From NCBI GenBank assembly GCA_002317115.1, contig DCIP01000235.1, positions 1 to 13,912 on the forward strand: a DNA stretch of 13,912 nucleotides. The letters are read 5' to 3'. Shown here piece by piece: positions 1 to 7,411 of this stretch. The position numbers and the translations under genes were made by a program. Source of the stretch: Candidatus Scybalocola fimicaballi (GTDB lineage Bacteria; Bacteroidota; Bacteroidia; Bacteroidales; Paludibacteraceae). The first letter of the stretch is position 1. Each line of letters begins with the position of its first letter. The notes beneath the pieces were generated by a model. The model did not search any database. It saw only the letters and a list, made by a program, of their open reading frames with translations, and was not told where the DNA came from.

Positions 1-811
1 CCTCCGCCCAAATTGATTCATCTGGAGTCTCAAGTATCAACGGAATATCGTTGAAAATATCCTGTTGCATGATCCACTTGAAACACTCCACGCCGATTTC
101 TCCCTTGCCGATGCTGTTGTGGCGGTCGACTTTCGATCCGAGCGGTTTCATGGAGTCGTTGATATGCATCGCACGTAGATAGTTGAGTCCTACCACTTTG
201 TCGAACTCAGCAAAGGTTGCCTGGCAAGCCTCAGCTGTACGCAAATCGTAGCCTGCGGCAAAGGTGTGGCAAGTGTCGATACATACGCCGACGCGAGTCT
301 TGTCGTCGACCATACTGATTATCTTTGCAATCTCCTCAAATCTATTGCCGACGTTGGAGCCCTGACCAGCGGTATTCTCTATCACCGCGCACACTCCCGT
401 CGTCTTGCTCAACGTGATATTGATCGACTCTGCGATGCGAGCCAGACAGACGTCGACTGAGATTGACTTCAAATGGCTTCCCGGATGGAAATTAAGGAGT
501 TTCAACCCAAGTTGCTCACATCTCTGCATCTCGTCCAAGAAAGCGGCACGGGATTTCTCCAACCCCTCCGTCTCCGGATGGCCAAGATTGATAAGATAAC
601 TATCATGAGGAAGGATATAATCCGCGTCGACACCGATCTCCTGTGTCCTCTTTTTGAACGACGCGATGGATTTCTCGCTCAACGGAGCAGATACCCACTG
701 TCGCTGATTCTTAGTGAACAAAGCGAAAGCATTCGCCTTTATCGCTTCGGCATTCACAGGCACGTTCTCCACTCCACCCGATGCCGACACATGTGCTCCT
801 ATATGCTTCAT
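1..811 (-). CDS. nfo: Endonuclease IV (AP endonuclease), 3' end beyond window
   Basis: This is a class II apurinic/apyrimidinic endonuclease that cuts 5' to abasic sites in base-excision repair. About 270 codons are visible, starting [10 protein letters not shown]. The last ten or so residues of the usual ~280 lie off the left edge. All nine zinc ligands known from E. coli Nfo are present at the same numbers: H69, H109, E145, D179, H182, H216, D229, H231 and E261. The segments [26 protein letters not shown] and [11 protein letters not shown] are near-verbatim family matches. The ATG at 809-811 matches the family N-terminus. No Shine-Dalgarno is visible, as is common in Bacteroidota. It lies 64 bases after lgt on the same strand with no clear promoter of its own, so read-through from lgt is plausible. 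Confidence 0.97.
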   Translation of the reverse strand, partial: MKHIGAHVSASGGVENVPVNAEAIKANAFALFTKNQRQWVSAPLSEKSIASFKKRTQEIGVDADYILPHDSYLINLGHPETEGLEKSRAAFLDEMQRCEQLGLKLLNFHPGSHLKSISVDVCLARIAESINITLSKTTGVCAVIENTAGQGSNVGNRFEEIAKIISMVDDKTRVGVCIDTCHTFAAGYDLRTAEACQATFAEFDKVVGLNYLRAMHINDSMKPLGSKVDRHNSIGKGEIGVECFKWIMQQDIFNDIPLILETPDESIWAE

Positions 812-824
812 AATTCAATTCTGT

Positions 825-872
825 TTCGTGCCGTGAGACACCGTTCCGTGCCGTGAGACACCGTCTCACGGC
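825..872. repeat. Two 20-bp tandem repeats plus inverted arm forming a hairpin
   Basis: Two copies with a 20-base period (about 827-844 and 847-864) share CGTGCCGTGAGACACCGT. The second copy continues into the inverted arm GTCTCACGGC, so GCCGTGAGAC (850-859) and GTCTCACGGC (863-872) form a perfect 10-bp stem with a 3-base loop. It starts 3 bases after the lgt stop codon. No T tract follows on either strand, so it is not a canonical intrinsic terminator. It could be an mRNA-stabilising 3' structure or a REP-like repeat. Confidence 0.8.
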
Positions 873-875
873 TAA

Positions 876-1715
876 TTAATTAGCCTCCTCCTTATACTGC
901 TTATACGCCTTATAAAACAAATAGAATCCAGTGACGAATAGCGGCACACTCAACAACTGGCCCATGTTGAATGCCATTCCGTCTTCAAAACTCTCCTGAT
1001 TATTCTTGATAAACTCAAGCAAGAAGCGAGTTAGGAAGATTCCCTCCAAGAAGACGGCGAAAATCAAACCTTCGTATTTGCGGGCGTTAGTCTTCCAATA
1101 CATATACAATGTAGCGCAGTATGTGACGATGCAATAAAGCATCTCATATATCTGAGTAGGATGACTTGGTTCTGAGAATACAGGTTCTGCCTTGCCTGCC
1201 ATCCACGAATGAATGTTAGTGATAAACTGGAATGCCCAAGGCACATCAGTGGCGTGGCCGTAGATCTCGTGGTTCATCAAATTACCGAATCGGATGCAGC
1301 AACCTGTGATTGCCACAGCGATGACAGTGCGGTCGAGCACCCATAGGTAACTATGCTTGGCAACTCGTTTGCTGAATACGTACATTCCGATTAGGATTCC
1401 TACAGCTCCACCATGGCTCGACAATCCACCCTTGTTGATCAACAACACCTCTCCAAGATGAGCAGAATAATACTCTGGATCATAGAAGAAGCAATGTCCA
1501 AGACGGGCTCCGACAACGGTGAAAATAGCCATGTAAGTCAAGAAATCATCGATGGCAGTGTCGGGCAGACCTTCACGCTTGTAGATGTATTTCTCAGTCA
1601 TATAGCCGAGAAGGAAACCGAAAGCCCACATCATTCCGTACCATCTCACGTCCATATCCAATCCTGGAATTGTGAACGCCACTGGATTGACGGTCCAAGT
1701 AATATAACCTAACAT
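876..1715 (-). CDS. lgt: Prolipoprotein diacylglyceryl transferase
   Basis: Lgt is a polytopic inner-membrane enzyme that transfers diacylglycerol from phosphatidylglycerol to the lipobox cysteine, the first step of lipoprotein maturation. From the chosen start the protein is 279 residues, a normal family length. H101 (in SSHGGAVGI), R142, N145 and E150 (in IRFGNLMNHEIYG), HPTQIYE near 185-191 and R230 match the conserved and catalytic positions of E. coli Lgt (H103, R143, N146, E151, R239). I chose the ATG at 1713-1715 (MLGYITWTVN) over the longer frame opening at 1766. The extra 17 residues would be encoded by the secA terminator hairpin and would be unlike the family N-terminus. lgt follows secA and precedes nfo on the same strand. 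How it is transcribed past the terminator is unclear. Confidence 0.95.
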   Translation of the reverse strand: MLGYITWTVNPVAFTIPGLDMDVRWYGMMWAFGFLLGYMTEKYIYKREGLPDTAIDDFLTYMAIFTVVGARLGHCFFYDPEYYSAHLGEVLLINKGGLSSHGGAVGILIGMYVFSKRVAKHSYLWVLDRTVIAVAITGCCIRFGNLMNHEIYGHATDVPWAFQFITNIHSWMAGKAEPVFSEPSHPTQIYEMLYCIVTYCATLYMYWKTNARKYEGLIFAVFLEGIFLTRFLLEFIKNNQESFEDGMAFNMGQLLSVPLFVTGFYLFYKAYKQYKEEAN

Positions 1716-1732
1716 ATTTCGTTTTTTAAGAT

Positions 1733-1763
1733 AAAAAGGCGTGTTTTGATGCAAAACACGCCT
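1733..1763 (-). terminator. Intrinsic terminator of secA
   Basis: There is a perfect 12-bp stem, AGGCGTGTTTTG (1737-1748) with its complement at 1752-1763, and a 3-base loop. Read on the minus strand it is followed at once by a run of five T (1733-1737). It begins about 30 bases past the secA stop and ends only 17 bases before the lgt ATG. It is the clearest rho-independent terminator in the window. It may be partly read through, because no convincing lgt promoter lies after it. Confidence 0.88.
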
Positions 1764-1793
1764 CAATTATAACTGGTTAATTATAATCAATTA

Positions 1794-4700
1794 TTATAGA
1801 TCCTTACCACAGCACTGCTTGTACTTCTTGCCGCTACCACAAGGACAAGGATCGTTTCTTCCTACCTTCACACCTGCGTTGGCTGGCATCTGCTTCTGAC
1901 CAGAGATCTGCTGAAGTGGCGACTGCTCTTCTGGAGCCTCCTCAAGATCCTCGCTTCTGCTCAACTGCATTGCTTTCTGTCTGGCCTCCTCTTCTTTTGC
2001 CTCAGCCAACATTTGGCGACGTGCAGCCTCCTCAGCGATACGAGCCTGTGTCTCGGCGTCGTCCTCCTGTCTCATCAAGATCTGTCCGCGCATCAATACG
2101 TTGACTGCCTCCTGGTTCATATCATCAAGCATTGCGGCAAACATATTGTACGACTCGATCTTGTAGATTACAAGCGGATCCTTCTGCTCGTAGTGAGCGT
2201 TCTGCACTGAGTTCTTCAAATCGTCCATCTCACGCAAGTGGTCTTTCCACTTTGAATCGATAGCGTGAAGCAATGTGCGACGCTCAAACTCCTTGACTAC
2301 GTTCTTACACTGACACTCAACAGCCTCCTTCAAGTCGACAGCGATACTGTAGACGAATCTGCCGTCTGTGATAGGCACACCTACCATACCACCCTCTGGA
2401 TGCTGGTCGTAGATATTCTTCAACACTGGATATGCGTTAGCTGCGATCGACTCAGTACGACGCTTGAATGTGGCCATAGCCTCTTCAAACAACTTCTCGA
2501 TCAATTCGTTATCCTTCAATGCTGAATATTCCTTACTTGTGATCTGTGTATCAAGAGACAACAAGCGGACAACCTCATTCTTGAAATCCTCGTATGGCAA
2601 CATTCCCTTTGTCTCGCCGACGATTCTTTGTGCCACTCCGTAGATCATATCCATTAGGTTGACTCCCATTCTCTCTCCACGCAATGTCTGGCGGCGACGA
2701 CGGTATACCACCTCACGCTGGTTGTTCATCACGTCGTCGTACTCGATCAAACGTTTACGAACACCGAAGTGGTTCTCCTCTACCTTCTTCTGGGCTCTCT
2801 CGATTGACTTAGTGACCATTCCGCTCTCGATCACTTCGCCTTCCTTGACTCCCATCTTCTCCATTGCGTATGCGATCTTCTCCGAACCGAATAGTCGCAT
2901 CAACTTGTCTTCCAATGAAACGAAGAATACTGATGAACCTGGATCTCCCTGACGTCCGGCACGTCCACGCAACTGACGGTCAACTCGACGTGACTCGTGG
3001 CGCTCTGTACCGATGATTGCCAAACCACCTGCGTCCTTGATCTCCTGTGAAAGCTTGATATCGGTACCACGACCTGCCATGTTTGTGGCGATAGTCACAG
3101 TCTTGCTCTTACCTGCCTCAGCAACGATCTCGGCCTCCTTCTGGTGAAGTTTCGCATTCAACACGTTGTGCTGGATTCCACGGATCTTCAACATACGGCT
3201 CAACAACTCAGAGATCTCGACTGATGTTGTACCCACCAATACTGGACGACCTGCATTTGTCAAGTTGACGATCTCCTCAATTACCGCATTGTACTTCTCA
3301 CGCTGTGTGCGGTAGATGCGGTCGTTCATATCGTTTCTTGCGATTGGACGGTTAGTTGGGATAACCACAACGTCCAACTTATAGATATTCCAGAACTCAC
3401 CAGCCTCTGTTTCAGCTGTACCGGTCATTCCGGCAAGCTTGTGGTACATACGGAAGTAGTTCTGCAATGTGATTGTTGCGTATGTCTGTGTTGCAGCCTC
3501 GACCTCAACACCCTCCTTTGCTTCCAAAGCCTGGTGCAAACCGTCGGAGTAACGACGTCCGTCCATGATACGTCCTGTCTGCTCGTCGACGATCATAACC
3601 TTGCCATCCATTACGACATACTGGTCGTCCTTGATGAACAATGTGTAAGCCTTCAAAAGCTGGTTGATTGTGTGGATACGCTCGCTCTTGACTGCGTAGT
3701 TCTGGATCAATGCCTCTTTCTGCTCAGCCAACTCTGCAGCTGGAAGGTTCTTCTCTTCCAAATCCACCATCTCTCCTCCAATATCTGGCAATACGAAGAA
3801 ATTAGGATCCTCGCTGGCACCTGTCAACGCGTCGACTCCCTTATCTGTAAGTGTGATGCTGTTGTGACGCTCCTCGATAACGAAGTATAGAGGATCAGTC
3901 GCCTCAGGCATTCTCTTGTTGTTCTCTGCGATATAGATCTCCTCTGTCTTAAGCAATAGAGGCTTGATTCCTGGCTCACTCAAGAACTTGATCAATGGCT
4001 GATTCTTTGGCAAAGCCTTGTACGAACGGAACAATGCCAAAGCTCCTTCCTCCTGGCTCTTCTTGTCTGGGTTCTTCAACAGACGCTTAGCCTCTGTCAA
4101 ATAGTTAGTTGCCATCACCTTCTGCAAGCCTACCAAGTGCTCTACACGTGGTTTATACTCGTTGAACAACTGCTCGTTGCTCTTTGAGCTATCCATCGGA
4201 CCAGAGATGATCAACGGTGTACGCGCGTCATCGATCAATACAGAGTCGACCTCATCGACGATTGCGTAGTTGTGCTCACGCTGCACAAGTTCCTTGACAT
4301 TACCTGCCATGTTATCACGCAAGTAGTCGAAACCGAACTCGTTGTTTGTACCGAATGTAATATCGGCCATATATGCCTTACGACGCTCATCTGAGTTTGG
4401 TCTGTGCTTGTCGATACAATCCACTGTCAAACCGTGGAACATGTATAGAGGTCCCATCCACTCAGAGTCACGCTTAGACAAATAGTCGTTGACTGTGATG
4501 ACGTGGACTCCATTGTGAGTCAACGCGTTCAAGAAGATTGGAAGTGTACCTACCAATGTCTTACCCTCACCGGTAGCCATCTCAGCGATCTTACCCTGAT
4601 GCAACACAACACCACCGAACAACTGAACGTTGTAGTGGATCATGTTCCAAACTGTTGGGTTACCACCGGCAGTCCAAACATTGTGGTAAACAGCCTTGTC

Positions 4701-5147
4701 GCCGTCGATATCAACGAAGTCGAATTTCTCAGCGAACTCACGGTCCATATCGTTAGCTGTAACAACGACGTCCTTCTGCTCTGTGAAACGACGCGCTGTA
4801 TCCTTAACGATAGCGAACACTTCAGGAAGCACCTGGTCAAGCACCTCCTCATATTTGTCAAGTTTTACCTTAGATAGTTTGTCGATCTTAGCGTAAGTTC
4901 TCTCTCTCTGCTCGATCTCCTGTGCCTCGATCTGCGACTTCAAGTCTGCGATCTCCTTTGTCTCAGCAGAAACGTAATCCTGTATTCTCTGCTTGATATC
5001 CTCCGTACGATCACGAAGTTCATCATTAGACAAAGCTTGTATTGAAGGGTAAACCAGCTCAATCTTCTGGATGTAAGGCTGTATTAACTCCCTGTCTCTC
5101 TGGGCTTTATTTCCAAATAGCTTGGATAAAAAATTCCCGAATCCCAT
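1794..5147 (-). CDS. secA: Preprotein translocase subunit SecA
   Basis: SecA is the ATP-driven motor that pushes unfolded preproteins through the SecYEG channel. The 1117-residue chain carries Walker A MATGEGKT at 190-197, the DEVD box at 298-301, the second nucleotide-binding segment with [12 protein letters not shown] and [18 protein letters not shown], and a C-terminal zinc site with C1101, C1103, C1112 and C1113 in [15 protein letters not shown]. It is about 200 residues longer than E. coli SecA. Much of the excess follows the DEVD box, at roughly 320-480, a length increase expected for Bacteroidota SecA. The start [14 protein letters not shown] is the family N-terminus. The gene has a -7-like box about 75 bases upstream and ends in an intrinsic terminator. 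Confidence 0.98.
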   Translation of the reverse strand: MGFGNFLSKLFGNKAQRDRELIQPYIQKIELVYPSIQALSNDELRDRTEDIKQRIQDYVSAETKEIADLKSQIEAQEIEQRERTYAKIDKLSKVKLDKYEEVLDQVLPEVFAIVKDTARRFTEQKDVVVTANDMDREFAEKFDFVDIDGDKAVYHNVWTAGGNPTVWNMIHYNVQLFGGVVLHQGKIAEMATGEGKTLVGTLPIFLNALTHNGVHVITVNDYLSKRDSEWMGPLYMFHGLTVDCIDKHRPNSDERRKAYMADITFGTNNEFGFDYLRDNMAGNVKELVQREHNYAIVDEVDSVLIDDARTPLIISGPMDSSKSNEQLFNEYKPRVEHLVGLQKVMATNYLTEAKRLLKNPDKKSQEEGALALFRSYKALPKNQPLIKFLSEPGIKPLLLKTEEIYIAENNKRMPEATDPLYFVIEERHNSITLTDKGVDALTGASEDPNFFVLPDIGGEMVDLEEKNLPAAELAEQKEALIQNYAVKSERIHTINQLLKAYTLFIKDDQYVVMDGKVMIVDEQTGRIMDGRRYSDGLHQALEAKEGVEVEAATQTYATITLQNYFRMYHKLAGMTGTAETEAGEFWNIYKLDVVVIPTNRPIARNDMNDRIYRTQREKYNAVIEEIVNLTNAGRPVLVGTTSVEISELLSRMLKIRGIQHNVLNAKLHQKEAEIVAEAGKSKTVTIATNMAGRGTDIKLSQEIKDAGGLAIIGTERHESRRVDRQLRGRAGRQGDPGSSVFFVSLEDKLMRLFGSEKIAYAMEKMGVKEGEVIESGMVTKSIERAQKKVEENHFGVRKRLIEYDDVMNNQREVVYRRRRQTLRGERMGVNLMDMIYGVAQRIVGETKGMLPYEDFKNEVVRLLSLDTQITSKEYSALKDNELIEKLFEEAMATFKRRTESIAANAYPVLKNIYDQHPEGGMVGVPITDGRFVYSIAVDLKEAVECQCKNVVKEFERRTLLHAIDSKWKDHLREMDDLKNSVQNAHYEQKDPLVIYKIESYNMFAAMLDDMNQEAVNVLMRGQILMRQEDDAETQARIAEEAARRQMLAEAKEEEARQKAMQLSRSEDLEEAPEEQSPLQQISGQKQMPANAGVKVGRNDPCPCGSGKKYKQCCGKDL

Positions 5148-5221
5148 ATTTTATATCGTTTTTTTTATTATCAAATTTCATTTTTCCAACGTCAACACCA
5201 ACGTCGACGCCGAATTTTACG

Positions 5222-5229
5222 CAAAAATA
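5222..5229 (-). promoter_or_regulatory. Probable secA promoter, -7 box TATTTTTG
   Basis: On the minus strand TATTTTTG fits the Bacteroidota -7 consensus TAnnTTTG. It would give a leader of roughly 65 bases before secA. I see no good -33 TTTG at the usual spacing. The gap 5148-5277 otherwise holds AT-rich sequence and a 6-bp hairpin at 5249-5267 just upstream of the box. Confidence 0.5.
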
Positions 5230-5277
5230 CATTTTATTTGCGTATAATTTGTCCTTTTTGCGGACAACGATGCTTTT

Positions 5278-5712
5278 TTATGCTTTTTTTGCATTTAGGT
5301 ACTCCGCGTAGATGCGAGCGGCACGTTCCACAAGAGTTCCACAAGGGATGATCTCCTTCACGTCGGGATTGGGTTTCAATCCACGAAGTTCAGCACATAT
5401 AGTGCTTCCATTCTGCTCTTTGAATCGCATCGCAAGGTCCTGAGCCACTTTGTAAGCGTGCTCCTTTCCTGCAATATCCGCTGGGTCGACGCTGCCCTCT
5501 TCCAATCCTGACAACATTGCTGCTCCGAGGTATGCTCCGCAGACTCCTTTCATTTTCGCCACACCTCCGCCCAATCCGGCTGTGATACGAACTGCGGTTG
5601 CCTTGTCAATACCATAATCTTCTGCAAAAGCTGCAAATACTGCTTGGGCACAATTATAACCTTCAGCTTTCAACTGTGTGGCCAACTGTGCTTTTTTCTC
5701 CACATCAATCAT
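5278..5712 (-). CDS. C_GCAxxG_C_C family protein (putative redox/metal-binding)
   Basis: This small soluble protein of 144 residues matches the C_GCAxxG_C_C family, whose biochemical role is unsettled; redox or metal binding is assumed from its cysteines. The four family cysteines are C21 (GYNCAQAV), C58 in the glycine-rich GVCGAYLGAAMLSG, C106 (STICAELRG) and C124 (IPCGTLVERAARI). No signal peptide or membrane segment is seen. Its ATG shares one base with the stop codon of the upstream lipoprotein gene (TAATG), so translational coupling is likely and the start is well fixed. The gene is probably the last of a rimM-led operon, since secA downstream has its own promoter-like box. The link between this cytosolic-looking protein and an exported lipoprotein is unexplained. 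Confidence 0.85.
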   Translation of the reverse strand: MIDVEKKAQLATQLKAEGYNCAQAVFAAFAEDYGIDKATAVRITAGLGGGVAKMKGVCGAYLGAAMLSGLEEGSVDPADIAGKEHAYKVAQDLAMRFKEQNGSTICAELRGLKPNPDVKEIIPCGTLVERAARIYAEYLNAKKA

Positions 5713-6773
5713 TATTCAAGTTTTATTAAATATATCTTTTTGTTTCCGTTCGGAACAGCGTCAAAGATGATATATTTACAGCCATTGATGGTCTTTATCT
5801 CTGAATCAAGCACGATCTCATTCTGAAGCACCTCTACCTCTCTCCAACCAAACGGCATCGGACAGCGTAGTGTCAACGGATGATCGTAGATATCGTCATC
5901 CAAACCGTCCTCCAGCCTGATTGTCAATTTGTCATTGTCTTCGGTAACTCTATTTGATCCGCTCTTGATTGTATCTTTGACGATTTCCCACTTCGCATTG
6001 TCACGCTCCTTTGAATACTTTGCCGCATTCTTGAAGGTAGTGACCCAAAACGAATTGGTCTTTTCCTGTTCTTTCAAATAATCTAAGCTTGCTCTCAACA
6101 CATCAGACGACAATGGAGAGTATCCTGCTCCGTCGTCGATATCATATATTGAGAAAATACACCAGCCTCCACTGCTCTTGGCTGTGTTGAATCCGTTCAT
6201 GAAATCCTGGAAGTTTCTGACGGCTTCGTTTGATCCGCACATCAATGAACTGATGTTCAAATAATCATTCGGTGTTGCGCGCTCCACATATCCGTGGCAT
6301 CCACGTGCAGCGAAATAATGTCTGCTTATGATGCTTGTGTCTCCCACAACACAATCGGTGTATGCGAATGTATTACACTTGTACATCGGCAACTTCACGT
6401 TGATTCTTGCGTTTGCGTCGAGAATATCCTGCTTCTGCTGCTCTCTGGTCAAAGTGTCGTATACAGCATGGTCGACGGTGTGGCTTCCCACCTCACATCC
6501 CCATATTGTTGTAGCCTCACGCAAAGCATCCCACTTTGTTCTATCGCACCAACGTGTTGTCAAAAAGAATGTACATGGATAATCATAATCGTGGAACATT
6601 GGAAGAGCAATCTTAAACTGGTTGTCGTAGCTGTCTTCCATTGTATATGATATTGCGCATTGTTTGAAGCCGTGCCATGTGGCGACTTCAAACTCAGTCT
6701 GCGGAGCACAGCCGACTGCACCCAGCAAAACTATCATCGCATAAAGCGTCTTTATGTTATTCATTACACGCAT
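5712..6773 (-). CDS. Lipoprotein with degenerate polysaccharide deacetylase (NodB-like) domain
   Basis: The 353-residue protein starts with a lipoprotein signal peptide (hydrophobic 9-21, cysteine C22 in GAVGCAPQ), so it should be exported and lipidated. Residues ~37-255 follow the NodB/polysaccharide deacetylase layout: motif 1 reads TMEDS at 44-48, where TFDDG is expected; motif 2 SHTVDH at 97-102 is intact (H98, H102); motif 3 is weak (FAYTDC, 136-141). The late histidine motif (LxIH or IHD in relatives) reads SIYDIDDG with Y210. The metal-binding D47-H98-H102 set survives, while the usual catalytic base Asp is Glu and the late His is Tyr. A beta-rich tail follows from ~260. I chose the ATG at 6771-6773; the ATG at 6762-6764 is also possible, and the open frame extends to a TTG at 6779. 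It lies 25 bases after rimM and overlaps the next gene. Confidence 0.8.
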   Translation of the reverse strand: MRVMNNIKTLYAMIVLLGAVGCAPQTEFEVATWHGFKQCAISYTMEDSYDNQFKIALPMFHDYDYPCTFFLTTRWCDRTKWDALREATTIWGCEVGSHTVDHAVYDTLTREQQKQDILDANARINVKLPMYKCNTFAYTDCVVGDTSIISRHYFAARGCHGYVERATPNDYLNISSLMCGSNEAVRNFQDFMNGFNTAKSSGGWCIFSIYDIDDGAGYSPLSSDVLRASLDYLKEQEKTNSFWVTTFKNAAKYSKERDNAKWEIVKDTIKSGSNRVTEDNDKLTIRLEDGLDDDIYDHPLTLRCPMPFGWREVEVLQNEIVLDSEIKTINGCKYIIFDAVPNGNKKIYLIKLE

Positions 6774-6798
6774 ATTCAATTAACCGTTGTAAAAAGTC

Positions 6799-7362
6799 TT
6801 ACTCATCATCCTCATCTTCGACGCAAGCACCTCCAGCATTCAACTCCAGAAGTCCATCCGGAATATTCATGATGATGGTCTGCTTGTCATCGTCAATCTC
6901 CACTATGAAGTCGTCGACTGCAGGTATCATGATCTGGTAGCCTGCGGAATCTTTCTCCTCAAGACAGAACAACACATTTTCAGTGTCATAGTCGACATAC
7001 TCAATCACTCCGACTCTGCTTCCGTCGGCGTCATAGATTGTGTATCCAGTGTAATCAACACCTTCTGCCTCCGCCAACTCATCCTCATCGAAATCGTCTC
7101 TGGAAACATACACCGTCGATCCAATCAGACGTTCTGCCTCTTCTTTGGTATCGATATTGTCAAGCTTCAAAAGTCGGCTATTGTTCTTCGACCTCTCCTC
7201 AGCTATATAGAACGGGATAAAGCATCCATCTATCTCGATGAAAATAAAATCCACGCCCAACTCATCAAGCCAATCCACTGTGACTATCACATCAAGATTG
7301 CCCGACAAACCGTGCGTTTTGCTCACATATCCTACCTCTATTATGTCGTCCTTTGTAATCAT
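6799..7362 (-). CDS. rimM: Ribosome maturation factor RimM
   Basis: RimM binds ribosomal protein uS19 (S19) and helps the 30S subunit head mature. The 187-residue protein has the N-terminal RimM barrel (1-95, with GYVSKTHGLSGNLDV at 11-25) and a PRC-barrel domain (~100-175) ending in the typical IPAVDDFIVEID (146-157) and MNIPDGLLEL (165-174). After that comes a short acidic tail, VEDEDDE, which is not part of the core fold. The ATG at 7360-7362 sits only about 20 bases after a good promoter, giving a very short leader. The two following genes on the same strand lie within 25 bases of one another, suggesting one transcript. Confidence 0.95.
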   Translation of the reverse strand: MITKDDIIEVGYVSKTHGLSGNLDVIVTVDWLDELGVDFIFIEIDGCFIPFYIAEERSKNNSRLLKLDNIDTKEEAERLIGSTVYVSRDDFDEDELAEAEGVDYTGYTIYDADGSRVGVIEYVDYDTENVLFCLEEKDSAGYQIMIPAVDDFIVEIDDDKQTIIMNIPDGLLELNAGGACVEDEDDE

Positions 7363-7380
7363 CGATACTATGTTGAACTA

Positions 7381-7409
7381 CAAAAATAAGTATTAGAATG
7401 AAAATTCAA
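7381..7409 (-). promoter_or_regulatory. rimM promoter: TTG, 18 bases, TATTTTTG
   Basis: On the minus strand TTG (7407-7409) is followed after 18 bases by TATTTTTG (7381-7388), a good match to the Bacteroidota TTTG/TAnnTTTG pattern. The upstream element lies only 2 bases past the stop codon of the preceding transporter-fusion gene, so rimM need not depend on that transcript. Predicted leader length is about 10-15 bases. Confidence 0.68.
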
Positions 7410-7411
7410 TC

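Noticed and set aside
1..811. Plus-strand frames at 266-460, 405-599 and 473-856.
   Set aside because: All lie opposite nfo, whose nine metal ligands and family motifs leave no doubt about the coding strand.
3441..4877. Plus-strand frames of 124-149 codons opposite secA (3441-3890, 4503-4877).
   Set aside because: They lie antisense to conserved SecA sequence. Their Cys/Val/Leu-rich products reflect the complement of secA codons, not a real protein.
5249..5267. A 6-bp hairpin (TTGTCC with GGACAA) between the C_GCAxxG_C_C gene and secA, considered as a terminator.
   Set aside because: The stem is short and no T run follows it on the minus strand. It lies just upstream of the secA -7 box and may be chance.
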